From Amycolatopsis anabasis (lineage in GTDB: Bacteria > Actinomycetota > Actinomycetes > Mycobacteriales > Pseudonocardiaceae), in the NCBI RefSeq assembly GCF_009765355.1, contig NZ_VTHK01000065.1, forward strand, positions 1 to 44,977: a stretch of DNA of 44,977 nt. The letters are read 5' to 3'. Of this stretch, positions 16,965 through 24,846 are shown in pieces. The notes below the pieces were generated by a model, which was not told the DNA's origin, made no database searches, and worked only from the letters and a program-made list of their open reading frames with translations. How positions within the stretch are numbered: the first letter of the stretch is position 1; each line of letters starts with the position of its first letter. Made by a program: the position numbers and the translations under genes.

Positions 16965-18389
16965 ATGCCGAAGAACTCCACCGGACAGATCGTCGCCATC
17001 GTCGTGGCGAGCCTGCTCATCATCGCGGTCGGCGCCTTGCTGTCGATGTATTTCGGCCGCCGGGCGCGCAATGCCGCCGACTGGCTGGCGGCGCCGGAAT
17101 CACTGCCGCTGGTGGTCGTGGTCATCACCCAGTTCGCCACCGCGGTCGGTGGCGGGGTGCTGATCGCCCACGTCGGAATCGCGTACTCCTTCGGGTGGTC
17201 GGTGTTCGCCTACGAGGGCTGCGTGCTGCTCGGTTTCCTCGGCCTCGCGCTGATCGCGCGCTGGCTGCGCGAGCAGCGGTTCACCACCGTGCCGGACATC
17301 GTCGGGCGGCTGTTCGGGGCCGGCAAGACGGTGACCACGGTCGCCGGGATCGCCGCGTTGATCGTGCCGTTCGGCTGGCTGGCCACGCAGTTCGTGGCGT
17401 TCGCGAAACTCTTCGGCGAGCTGACCGGTATCCCCGCGACCGCGCTGATCGTGACGATCATGGTGGGGTCGCTGATCTTCGTGCTGCCCGGCGGGCTCAC
17501 CTCGGTGGCCTGGACCGATTTCGTGTTCGGCATCTTCAAGATCGCGATGTCGCTCGTGGTCGCCGGGTACGCGATCCATCTCGCCGGCGGCTGGAGCGGC
17601 ATCACCGGAAGGGTGCCGGCGGGGCTGTCCGGCCCCGGCGCGATCACCGCGGCCGGTGACGAGCGGATCTGGCTGTGGGTCGCCGCGATCGTGCCCGGCA
17701 CGCTGACCAACCAGCTGTACTTCCAGCGCGTGTTCGCCACCAAGAAGGTCGGCGACGCCCGCCGGGGCCTGGTGCTGTCCGGCCTCACCATCCTGGTGGC
17801 CGGGGTCTACGCGGGGTGCATCGGGCTCGCCGTCCGCGCGATGAATCCCGGCCTGCCCAGCCAGGAGGCCGCGGCGGGCTGGCTGATCACCCGGCTGCCG
17901 ACGGCCTTGCTGGTGGTCTACGGGGCTTTCCTGGTCGCGACGATCATCTCCACCACGGGTGCGGCCCTGCAGTCGGTGGTCGCGAACCTCACCCGCGACC
18001 TCTACCAGAACGTGGCCGGTCGCAGCCGCGGCGACCGCGGCCTGGTCTCGTTGTCCCGGGTGTTCACCGTCGCCGTCGCGGTGGCCGCCGGGCTGCTCGC
18101 GATCGCTTTCCCGAGCGCGCTGGACTGGCTGGTGGCCAGCTATGCCTACTCGGCGGCGGCGCTGGCCGCGCCGATCTTCGGCGGCTACCTGCTGCGCAAG
18201 CGATTCCCGTTGCGCTCGAGCAGCGCGCTGGCCAGCATGGCCGCGGGGCTGGCCGGCTGCGCCGTCGCGCAGTTCGTCGGCACCACCGTGCCCTACGCCG
18301 TCTACGGCATCACCGCCTCGGTGCTCGTGCTGCTGGCGTTCACGATCAGCCGCCGCACCTGGTCAAGTGCATCCACAGTGGATAGTTGA
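16965..18389 (+). CDS. Sodium:solute symporter (SSS family)
   Basis: 474 residues from the ATG at 16965 (GGAAAGG ribosome site); an upstream GTG frame is less likely. About 12-13 membrane segments are visible. Family-typical parts include ADWLAAPESLPLVVVVITQF, PDIVGRLFG, WTDFVFGIFKI and the late FLVATIISTTGAALQSVVAN. SSS proteins import proline, betaines, pantothenate, sialic acid and other solutes with sodium. Placement between two amino-acid-type FAD oxidases points to an N-methyl or D-amino acid or a betaine as cargo. The stop lies 10 bases before the next start. Confidence 0.85.
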   Translation: MPKNSTGQIVAIVVASLLIIAVGALLSMYFGRRARNAADWLAAPESLPLVVVVITQFATAVGGGVLIAHVGIAYSFGWSVFAYEGCVLLGFLGLALIARWLREQRFTTVPDIVGRLFGAGKTVTTVAGIAALIVPFGWLATQFVAFAKLFGELTGIPATALIVTIMVGSLIFVLPGGLTSVAWTDFVFGIFKIAMSLVVAGYAIHLAGGWSGITGRVPAGLSGPGAITAAGDERIWLWVAAIVPGTLTNQLYFQRVFATKKVGDARRGLVLSGLTILVAGVYAGCIGLAVRAMNPGLPSQEAAAGWLITRLPTALLVVYGAFLVATIISTTGAALQSVVANLTRDLYQNVAGRSRGDRGLVSLSRVFTVAVAVAAGLLAIAFPSALDWLVASYAYSAAALAAPIFGGYLLRKRFPLRSSSALASMAAGLAGCAVAQFVGTTVPYAVYGITASVLVLLAFTISRRTWSSASTVDS

Positions 18390-18399
18390 GGAGAGGTAC

Positions 18400-19563
18400 G
18401 TGAGAATCGCGATCATCGGGCTCGGTGTGGTCGGGGCCAGCGCGGCCAGGTCGCTCGCACGGGCCGGCGCGCGGGTGACGGTGTTCGAGCGCACCGCGCC
18501 CGCGGCCGGCACCAGCGGCACTTCGTTCGCCTGGACCAACTCGCACCAGAAGGACCCGCTCGCCTACCACGAGCTGAACACCGCGGGCATCGCCGAGCAC
18601 GACGCGCTGCTCGAGCCGGGTGCCGACTGGTACTTCCCGACCGGCAACCTCGAATGGGCGGCCGGACCGGCGGGGAACGAACGCCTCGCGGCCGCGGTAA
18701 GCCAGTTGCGCGCGCGGGACTACCCGGTGGAATGGATCACCCCGGCCAGGGCCCGGGAACTGGTGCCGGACCTCCGGGTGCCCGCGGAGGTCACCGAGAT
18801 CGCCTGGTACCCGCGCGAAGGGTACGTGCTTCCCGTTCCCCTGCTGGCCCGGCTGTGGGGCGAGGCGCGGGATCTCGGCGCCGGGTTGCGCTGCCCCGAG
18901 GAGGTGGTGGGTATCGAGGAGCGGGCAGCCGGCGTGCGGCTGGCCCTGGCTTCCGGGGAGGCCGAGCGGTTCGACGCCGTGGTGCTGGCGGCGGGCCGGT
19001 GGACCGAGCCACTGGCCGCGTCCGCGGGGCTGATGATCCCGCTGGCCGATCCGGACGCGCCGGGGTCGGCGACCGTCGGATTCCTCGGGTACACGACGCC
19101 GGTCCCGGCACGGGTCGGCAGGGTGCTCACCACGCCGCGGCTGAACGCGCGACCGGACGGCGGCGGCCGGCTCGTCGTGCAGGGCCTGGACCTCGACGCG
19201 GCCGCGGACCCGGCGAACCCGCCCGCACCGGACGGCGAGTACGCGCGACGGCTGTGCGCGCGCCTGCGGGAACTGCTGCACGGCACCGAAGGCGCCCGGC
19301 TCGACGCGCTGCGGGTCGGCCGCCGCGCGATGCCCGCGGACGGGCACACGATCGCCGGATTCGCCGGTGGCGGTGCGGTGTACGTGCTCGCCACGCACAG
19401 CGGCATCACCCTCGGCCCGCTGCTCGGCCGGCTGGCCGCCGAGGAGATCGTCGGCGGCCGGACCAGCGCGCTGCTCGAGCGGTTCCGCCCGCACCGGTTC
19501 GCCGGGGTGGACCGGGCGAGCATCGCCCCGCTCACCCCGGCCCGGTTCGCGGGGCAGCAGTGA
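18400..19563 (+). CDS. DadA-like FAD-dependent amino acid oxidoreductase (DAO superfamily)
   Basis: 387 residues from GTG at 18400, with GAGGAGAGG just before it. The FAD motif is IAIIGLGVVGASAARSLARA, followed by GTSGTSFAWTNSHQKDPLAY, a pattern of actinobacterial D-amino-acid/glycine-oxidase-like enzymes. The C-terminal part has RVGRRAMPADGHTIAG and LATHSGITLGPLLGRLAAEEI. It is the last gene of the GntR operon and probably takes a related or downstream substrate of the sarcosine-oxidase-like enzyme. Only one DAO domain is present; no membrane or quinone-binding element is seen. Confidence 0.84.
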   Translation: MRIAIIGLGVVGASAARSLARAGARVTVFERTAPAAGTSGTSFAWTNSHQKDPLAYHELNTAGIAEHDALLEPGADWYFPTGNLEWAAGPAGNERLAAAVSQLRARDYPVEWITPARARELVPDLRVPAEVTEIAWYPREGYVLPVPLLARLWGEARDLGAGLRCPEEVVGIEERAAGVRLALASGEAERFDAVVLAAGRWTEPLAASAGLMIPLADPDAPGSATVGFLGYTTPVPARVGRVLTTPRLNARPDGGGRLVVQGLDLDAAADPANPPAPDGEYARRLCARLRELLHGTEGARLDALRVGRRAMPADGHTIAGFAGGGAVYVLATHSGITLGPLLGRLAAEEIVGGRTSALLERFRPHRFAGVDRASIAPLTPARFAGQQ

Positions 19564-19739
19564 AACTGTCACTTCCGTTCTACCGTGGACGGCGTCGGCC
19601 GGTCCGGATGCGCACCGCGGAAAGCATTTCGCGTTGATCGGGTGACGCCGTGTTGCCCGGCAGCCCGCTTCCGGTTGTACTGGCCGGGCGGAAACAGGAG
19701 CAGGGGATTTCGCGGGCATGCCCGAAGTCGTGGCGACTG

Positions 19740-19769
19740 GTTGACGGATCAACTCAACGGGCCTACATT
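19740..19769 (+). promoter_or_regulatory. Promoter with palindromic operator before the NmrA-like gene
   Basis: TTGACG (19741-19746) and TACATT (19764-19769) are separated by exactly 17 bases, a good SigA-type promoter. The -35 lies inside a palindrome GTTGACGGATCAAC (19740-19753; arms GTTGA/TCAAC). The nearly identical GTTGACGAATCAAC lies over the promoter of the MarR gene at 27427-27440. A strong ribosome site (AAGGGGGTT) precedes the ATG at 19806. Confidence 0.6.
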
Positions 19770-19805
19770 CGAGATGACACATCAACCTAAGGGGGTTCGA
19801 TTTCG

Positions 19806-20771
19806 ATGAGTGAACAGCGGGTCATCGCGGTGGTGGGCGCTACCGGCGCCCAGGGCGGCGGGCTGGTCCGGGCGATTCTGGCCGATCAGAGCGCGGAGTT
19901 CGCGGTGCGGGCCGTCACCCGGGACACCGGTTCGGTCAAGGCGAAGGAGCTGGCCGCGCAAGGCGCCGAGGTGGTGGCGGCCGATCTGGACGACGAGGCC
20001 GGCCTGCGCCAGGCGTTCGACGGCGCGTACGGCGTGTTCGTGGTGACCAACTTCTGGCAGCCGCGCACGCCGGAACAGGAGCGGGCCCGCACCGCGGCGC
20101 GGATGGAGCTCGAGCAGGCGGGCAACGCGGCCCGGGCGGCGAAGGCCACCGGCGTGCGGCACGTCATCTGGTCCACTTTGGAGGACACCCGGCCGTTCTT
20201 CGGGCTGGCCGGGACGCGGGTGCCCACCTTGGACGGCGGTAAGTACACCGTGCCGCACTTCGACGCCAAAGCCGAGGCCGACGCGCTGTTCCGCGACGCG
20301 GGAGTACCGACCACGTTCCTGCGCACGACCTACTTCTTCGAGGATTTCTTCACCCTCACCGCGCCCCGCCGGAACGAGCAGGGCCGGCTGGTGCTCACGG
20401 TGCCCATGGCCGAAGCGCGGTTGTCCGGAATCGCCGCCGAGGACATCGGCAAGACCGCCCTCGGGATCTTCCGCCGCGGCGAGGAGTTGATCGGCAAGAC
20501 GATCAGCATCGCCGGAGACCACCTCACCGGCGCCGAATACGCCACCGCGATCGGCAACGCGATCGGCGAGCCGGTCACCTACCAGCCGATCAGCTTCGAG
20601 CAGATGCGCTCCGTCTCCGTCGAGATGGCGAACATGTTCCAGTACTACGCCGAAAACGAGAAGGCCTTCGTCGGCGACCGCGACCTCGACGCGGTCCGCG
20701 ACCTCAATCCCGAACTGCAGTCCTTCGACACCTGGCTGGCCGCCAACAAAGCCGCCATCCCCCGCGACTGA
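19806..20771 (+). CDS. NmrA-like NAD(P)-binding protein
   Basis: 321 residues. The N-terminal Rossmann motif is VIAVVGATGAQGGGLVRAIL (GxTGxxG), followed by AEVVAADLDDEAGLRQAFDG and GVFVVTNFW. The SDR catalytic Tyr-Lys pair is not evident, as expected for atypical SDRs of the NmrA/HSCARG group that sense the NADP/NADPH state or reduce quinones. It may be controlled by the MarR protein encoded at 26929-27405, because their promoters share a palindrome. It is followed 35 bases later by a DUF5996 gene on the same strand. Confidence 0.84.
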   Translation: MSEQRVIAVVGATGAQGGGLVRAILADQSAEFAVRAVTRDTGSVKAKELAAQGAEVVAADLDDEAGLRQAFDGAYGVFVVTNFWQPRTPEQERARTAARMELEQAGNAARAAKATGVRHVIWSTLEDTRPFFGLAGTRVPTLDGGKYTVPHFDAKAEADALFRDAGVPTTFLRTTYFFEDFFTLTAPRRNEQGRLVLTVPMAEARLSGIAAEDIGKTALGIFRRGEELIGKTISIAGDHLTGAEYATAIGNAIGEPVTYQPISFEQMRSVSVEMANMFQYYAENEKAFVGDRDLDAVRDLNPELQSFDTWLAANKAAIPRD

Positions 20772-20806
20772 CCAAGCCCCGCGGTGCTGAGGAGAGAACT
20801 GGAGCC

Positions 20807-21757
20807 ATGGAGCTGTTTCCTGCGATACCGCTGGCCGAATGGCGGGACACCAAGACGACCGTGCACCTGTTCTGCCAGGTCGTGGGCAAGATCCGGCTGG
20901 CGGCGAGCGTACGGCGCAACCACTGGTGGAACGTCCCCTTCCACCTCACCGGACGCGGCCTCACCACCCGCCCGATGGGCCTGGCCGACGGCAACCCGAT
21001 CTTCACCATCGACTTCGACTTCGTCGACCACCGGCTGATCGCCTCCACCGTGGACGGCCGGTCGGTGTCGTTCCCGCTGCCCGGCCACTCGGTGGCCTCG
21101 TTCCACCGCGGCGTTCTCGACGCCCTGGCCTCGCTCGGAGTCAAGGTGTCCATCGCCGACCCCTCCCCCTTCGGCCTGCCGGAGAAACACCCGCCCTTCG
21201 CCGAGGACACCGGGAACGCCACCTACGACCCGGTCTGGATGACCCGCGCCTGGCAGGTGCTGTCCCAGGTGAACCTGGTGCTGGAGGAATTCGCGGCGGG
21301 CTTCTCCGGCAAGGCCAGCCCGGTCCACCTGTTCTGGCACAGCTTCGACCTCGCCCACACCCGCTTCTCCGACCGCCGCATCCACCAACCCGCTGCGGAT
21401 CCGGTCACCCGCGAGGCCTACTCGCGCGAAGTGATCAGCTTCGGCTTCTGGTTCGGTGACGCCCAATCCGGGGAGGCCGCGTTCTACTCCTACACCGCCC
21501 CCGAACCAGCGGGCCTGGCCGACGAGCCGCTGCACCCCGCGGCGGCCGGGTGGACCTCCAGCGGCGGCGGCCACCTGGCCCTGCTGCGCTACTCCGACGC
21601 CCGGGCCGAACCCGATCCGCGGGCCGCCGTGCTCGCCTTCCTCGACAGCGCCTACCACGCCGGTGCCCAGCGGGCGGGCTGGAACACCGACGACCTGGCC
21701 TGCCCCGGCGGCATCACCGACCCCGAACGGAAAGCGCACCATGAACCTCGCCGGTAG
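20807..21757 (+). CDS. DUF5996 family protein
   Basis: 316 residues, no signal peptide or membrane segment. The opening (PLAEWRDTKTTVHLFCQVVG, KIRLAASVRRNHWWNVPFHL) and the middle (PVHLFWHSFDLAHTRFSDRR) are characteristic of the DUF5996 family, widespread in actinobacteria and of unknown role. Many His, Trp and Asp residues in the core are suggestive of metal or ligand binding. The ribosome site GAGGAGAGAA precedes the start. Its 3' end overlaps the next SDR gene by 17 bases. Confidence 0.8.
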   Translation: MELFPAIPLAEWRDTKTTVHLFCQVVGKIRLAASVRRNHWWNVPFHLTGRGLTTRPMGLADGNPIFTIDFDFVDHRLIASTVDGRSVSFPLPGHSVASFHRGVLDALASLGVKVSIADPSPFGLPEKHPPFAEDTGNATYDPVWMTRAWQVLSQVNLVLEEFAAGFSGKASPVHLFWHSFDLAHTRFSDRRIHQPAADPVTREAYSREVISFGFWFGDAQSGEAAFYSYTAPEPAGLADEPLHPAAAGWTSSGGGHLALLRYSDARAEPDPRAAVLAFLDSAYHAGAQRAGWNTDDLACPGGITDPERKAHHEPRR

Positions 21758-22478
21758 CACGGCGTTGGTGACCGGAGCTTCACGCGGCATCGGCGCAGCC
21801 ATCGCCACCCGGCTCGCCCGGGAAGGCGCCGCCGTCGCCCTCACCTACGCCACCTCACCCCGCGCCGCCGACCAGGTCGTCGCCGACATCACCGCGGACG
21901 GCGGGCGAGCCATCGCGATCCGCGCCGACAACGCCAGCCCCGAGGAGGTGCGGGCGGCCGTCGGATCGACCGTGCAGGCGTTCGGCGGCCTGGACATCCT
22001 CGTCAACAACGCCGGAGGCGGGCAATTCATCCCGATCGGCGAGATGTCCCTGGACGACTTCGATCGGATGTTCGCGGTCAACGTCCGAGGTGTGTTCGTC
22101 GCGATCCAGGAGGCGGTCAAGCACCTCCCGGCCGGTGGCCGGATCATCACCATCGGCAGCGTGTTCGCCGACCGGCACCCCTTTCCCGGAGCAAGCGGTT
22201 ACGTCGCCTCCAAGGCCGCGCTCGCCGGGCTCACCCGCGCCGTAGCGCGCGACCTCGCGCCACGCGGCATCACCGCCAACATCGTCCAGCCCGGCGCCAT
22301 CGACACCGACGCCAACCCCGCCGACGGCGCCCTTTCCGACACCATGCTCGCCGCGACACCCCTCCACCGGTACGGCACCGGCGCCGAGATCGCCGGGCTC
22401 GTCGCCTACCTCGCCGGCGAGGAAGCCGGATTCGTCACTGGCGCCACCCTCACCGCCGACGGCGGCTTCACCGTCTAG
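21741..22478 (+). CDS. Short-chain dehydrogenase/reductase (3-oxoacyl-ACP reductase-like)
   Basis: 245 residues. It has the classical SDR pattern: TALVTGASRGIGAAIATRLA, DILVNNAGGGQF, the catalytic Ser in IITIGSVFADR, SGYVASKAAL (Tyr-Lys), and a C-terminal TGATLTADGGFTV. Coupled by overlap to the DUF5996 gene and downstream of the NmrA-like gene, it probably belongs to the same rightward operon. The substrate is unknown. The gene converges on the phosphotransferase gene at 22544. Confidence 0.87.
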   Translation: MNLAGSTALVTGASRGIGAAIATRLAREGAAVALTYATSPRAADQVVADITADGGRAIAIRADNASPEEVRAAVGSTVQAFGGLDILVNNAGGGQFIPIGEMSLDDFDRMFAVNVRGVFVAIQEAVKHLPAGGRIITIGSVFADRHPFPGASGYVASKAALAGLTRAVARDLAPRGITANIVQPGAIDTDANPADGALSDTMLAATPLHRYGTGAEIAGLVAYLAGEEAGFVTGATLTADGGFTV

Positions 22479-22543
22479 GTGTGATCTGTCGATCTTGAGG
22501 CGGCGTTCGGGTAGTCGGTCTCGTTGTGTCGATTCGTTGCTGC

Positions 22544-23299
22544 TCAGACCGCCCGGACTTCGGCGAGCCGCTTGACCGCGAACTGGTCGGTCCCGCTGGG
22601 GTCCCAGCACACGGCGGCTTCCCAAGCGGCCCGCGCTTGCGCGGCGATGTCGTACGCCTCGTCGGTGAGACCGGCGGCGTTGTGCGGCAGCGCCAGGTCG
22701 AGGTCGGCGATGTCGACGTGCGACTCGTCCCAGTCGATCAGCGCGACGCGATCCGCGGTCATGCGGATGTTGCGCGGGTTGGGGTCGCCGTGGACGACGC
22801 ACGTGGTGCGACCGGTGACTCGCGCCCACGCCGCGCGGCATCGAACGACTCCCTCAGGCGGCATCGCGCCGAGGTCGACCTTCGTTCCGGTCTCGGCGTG
22901 CAGGAGGTCGGTCGACGATCGCCAGCCCGGGCGTTGGGGCCAACCGTGCGTGAGCCGATGCAACTGGCGGAGTGTCTCGGCGACGCGACGCCAGTCTGCT
23001 TCGGTCTCGGGCGGTCCGCCCTCCACGTAGGTCATCACCACCAGACCGTCGGCGAAGTGCCGGCCGTCCATGGTCGGGATCGGCACCGGCACCGACATCC
23101 CCGCACGGTCGAGGTGTCGCAACAGGTCGGTCTCCCACGCGAGATCAGCGTCACCGCGTCGGCCGAGACGACCGACTGCGAGGTACCCGTTGACGCGCAC
23201 GCTCCACACCTCGTTGACGCCCACTCCGCCAGTCAGCGGTTCGATGCGAACGACGTCATCACCCCACTGCTTGAGTGCTTCCCATCCCACCGGCCACAT
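22544..23299 (-). CDS. Aminoglycoside phosphotransferase (APH) family kinase
   Basis: 251 residues. The APH catalytic loop is TCVVHGDPNPRNIRMTA and the metal-binding segment is VALIDWDESHVDIADLDLAL. The N-lobe has LTGGVGVNEVWSVRVNGYLA. Such proteins phosphorylate antibiotics or small metabolites (choline, homoserine, sugars). By eye the codons are less strictly G/C-ended than the neighbouring genes, which could mean later arrival. No transporter or resistance partner lies beside it, so an antibiotic substrate is unproven. Confidence 0.8.
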   Translation of the reverse strand: MWPVGWEALKQWGDDVVRIEPLTGGVGVNEVWSVRVNGYLAVGRLGRRGDADLAWETDLLRHLDRAGMSVPVPIPTMDGRHFADGLVVMTYVEGGPPETEADWRRVAETLRQLHRLTHGWPQRPGWRSSTDLLHAETGTKVDLGAMPPEGVVRCRAAWARVTGRTTCVVHGDPNPRNIRMTADRVALIDWDESHVDIADLDLALPHNAAGLTDEAYDIAAQARAAWEAAVCWDPSGTDQFAVKRLAEVRAV

Positions 23300-23433
23300 C
23301 TTCGCGGAGATTCACGAAACGCTCAACGAGATTGCGCCAGCCACCCACGCGGCGCCTGCCAGCCCCGCCCGATACCCGGCTCCCATGATCGACGGGACAG
23401 GCCCCAGGCGCGCCCTTCGAGGCGCGGGGATCG

Positions 23434-24846
23434 CTAGTCGAGCGGCAGGAGGATCTCGAACCGGGTGTCGCCGGGCTCGGATTCCACGCGCAGTGCGCCC
23501 CCGTGCCGGTCGACGATGATCCGCCGCGAGATGTCCAATCCCAGCCCGGTTCCTTCGCCGGCGGGTTTCGTGGAGAAGAACGGCTCGAAGATCCGCTCCC
23601 GGATCTCCGCCGGGATGCCGGGGCCGGTGTCGCGGATCTCGACGCGCACACGGTCCGCTGTCCGTCCGGTGTGGACGGTGAGGGTGCCCGAGCCGTTCAT
23701 CGCGCCGACCGCGTTGTCGATCAGGTTGGTCCACACCTGGTTCAGCTCGCCGGCGTACGCGGGCACCGGGGGCAGCGAACGGTCGAAGTCCCGCACCACC
23801 GTCACCCCGGCCCCGATCTTGCCGCCGAGCATCACCAGCGTGGACTCGAGCCCGTCGTGCACGTCGATCCACTGGTGCGGCGCGCGATCCATCTGCGAGT
23901 ACTGCTTCGCCGCACCCACCAGCGTGGAGACCCGCGTGGTCGAGTCCTCGATCTCGGCCATGAGCATCTCGGTCTCCAGCGCGTAGGCCAGCCACCGGAC
24001 CGCGCCGTCGAGCAGCGTGGCGCCCACCGAGTCCAGCACGTGCTCGAGGCTCTCCGCGGTGAGCCCGGCCGCGGTGAAGATCGGTGCGAGGTCCCAGCCC
24101 TGTTCGATCTCGTGTTCCTCGAGCCAGTCCCCGACCTCGTCCTCGCGATCGGCCTGCTGCATCGCGGTCAGCCTGGGCGCCGAGGCGACCTGCTTGACCA
24201 GCCGCTCCTGCACGTCCAGCAACTGTTCGAGCAGGTCCGGCTCGATGTCCTTCTTGGCCAGCAGCGCGAGCTTGTGGCGCATCCCGGCCACCCGCTCGCG
24301 CAGCGCCGCCGTCGCCCGCACCGCGGCGGCCGCGGGATTGTTCAGCTCGTGGGTCAGCCCGGCGGACAACTCGCCGAGCGCGAGCAGCCGCTGCCGGGAA
24401 CCGATCACCGCTTCGCTGTTCCGCATGCCGAGGAACATGCCGTCCAGCAGGTGCGTCGCCATCGGGAACCAGCCGCGGAACTGGGCCGCGAACTCCTCGG
24501 CGGGCAGGGTGAGGAAGGTCAGGTCGCTGACCGCGTGCACCGACGCCGAATAACGCTGCTCACCCCGCTGGCCCATGAAGAACTGGGTCGCGCCGCAGTA
24601 GGCGCCGCGCTGCTCGGAGCGGATCAGGTCAAGTTCGCTGCCGCCGACCAGCCTGGTCAGCCGCAGCGCGCCGGACAGCAGCACGTAGAAGCAGGTGGCC
24701 GGGTCGCCCTCGCGGATGATCACGGTGCCCGCCGGGTAGTCCTCCCGCACGGCGTGCTCCAGGATCCAGTCCAGCTGATCGTCGGCGAGGTGCTCGAACA
24801 GGAACAGGCCGCGCAGGTCCGCGCGAGTCATGGCCAGTGTGGTCAC
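23434..24846 (-). CDS. Histidine kinase with N-terminal cyclic-nucleotide-binding domain
   Basis: 470 residues. Residues ~10-125 form a cNMP-binding/Crp-type domain (FEHLADDQLDWILEHA, GTVIIREGDPATCFYVLLSG). The H-box is GELSAGLTHELNNPAAAAVR (His166). The ATPase half has the N box (NQVWTNLIDNAVGAMNG), G1 (IRDTGPGIP), F box (FEPFFSTK) and G2 (GTGLGLDIS). No membrane segment, so this is a soluble sensor. The GTG start overlaps the stop of the upstream response-regulator fusion gene (GTGA), and the fusion carries a receiver with its phospho-acceptor Asp, so the two form a cognate pair. Confidence 0.88.
   Translation of the reverse strand: MTTLAMTRADLRGLFLFEHLADDQLDWILEHAVREDYPAGTVIIREGDPATCFYVLLSGALRLTRLVGGSELDLIRSEQRGAYCGATQFFMGQRGEQRYSASVHAVSDLTFLTLPAEEFAAQFRGWFPMATHLLDGMFLGMRNSEAVIGSRQRLLALGELSAGLTHELNNPAAAAVRATAALRERVAGMRHKLALLAKKDIEPDLLEQLLDVQERLVKQVASAPRLTAMQQADREDEVGDWLEEHEIEQGWDLAPIFTAAGLTAESLEHVLDSVGATLLDGAVRWLAYALETEMLMAEIEDSTTRVSTLVGAAKQYSQMDRAPHQWIDVHDGLESTLVMLGGKIGAGVTVVRDFDRSLPPVPAYAGELNQVWTNLIDNAVGAMNGSGTLTVHTGRTADRVRVEIRDTGPGIPAEIRERIFEPFFSTKPAGEGTGLGLDISRRIIVDRHGGALRVESEPGDTRFEILLPLD

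Noticed and set aside
22479..22543. Rho-independent terminator between the convergent SDR and phosphotransferase genes
   Set aside because: No convincing stem-loop or T tract was seen in this 65-base gap.
22544..23299. Aminoglycoside resistance gene call
   Set aside because: APH fold is clear, but this family has many metabolic substrates and nothing nearby supports an antibiotic role.
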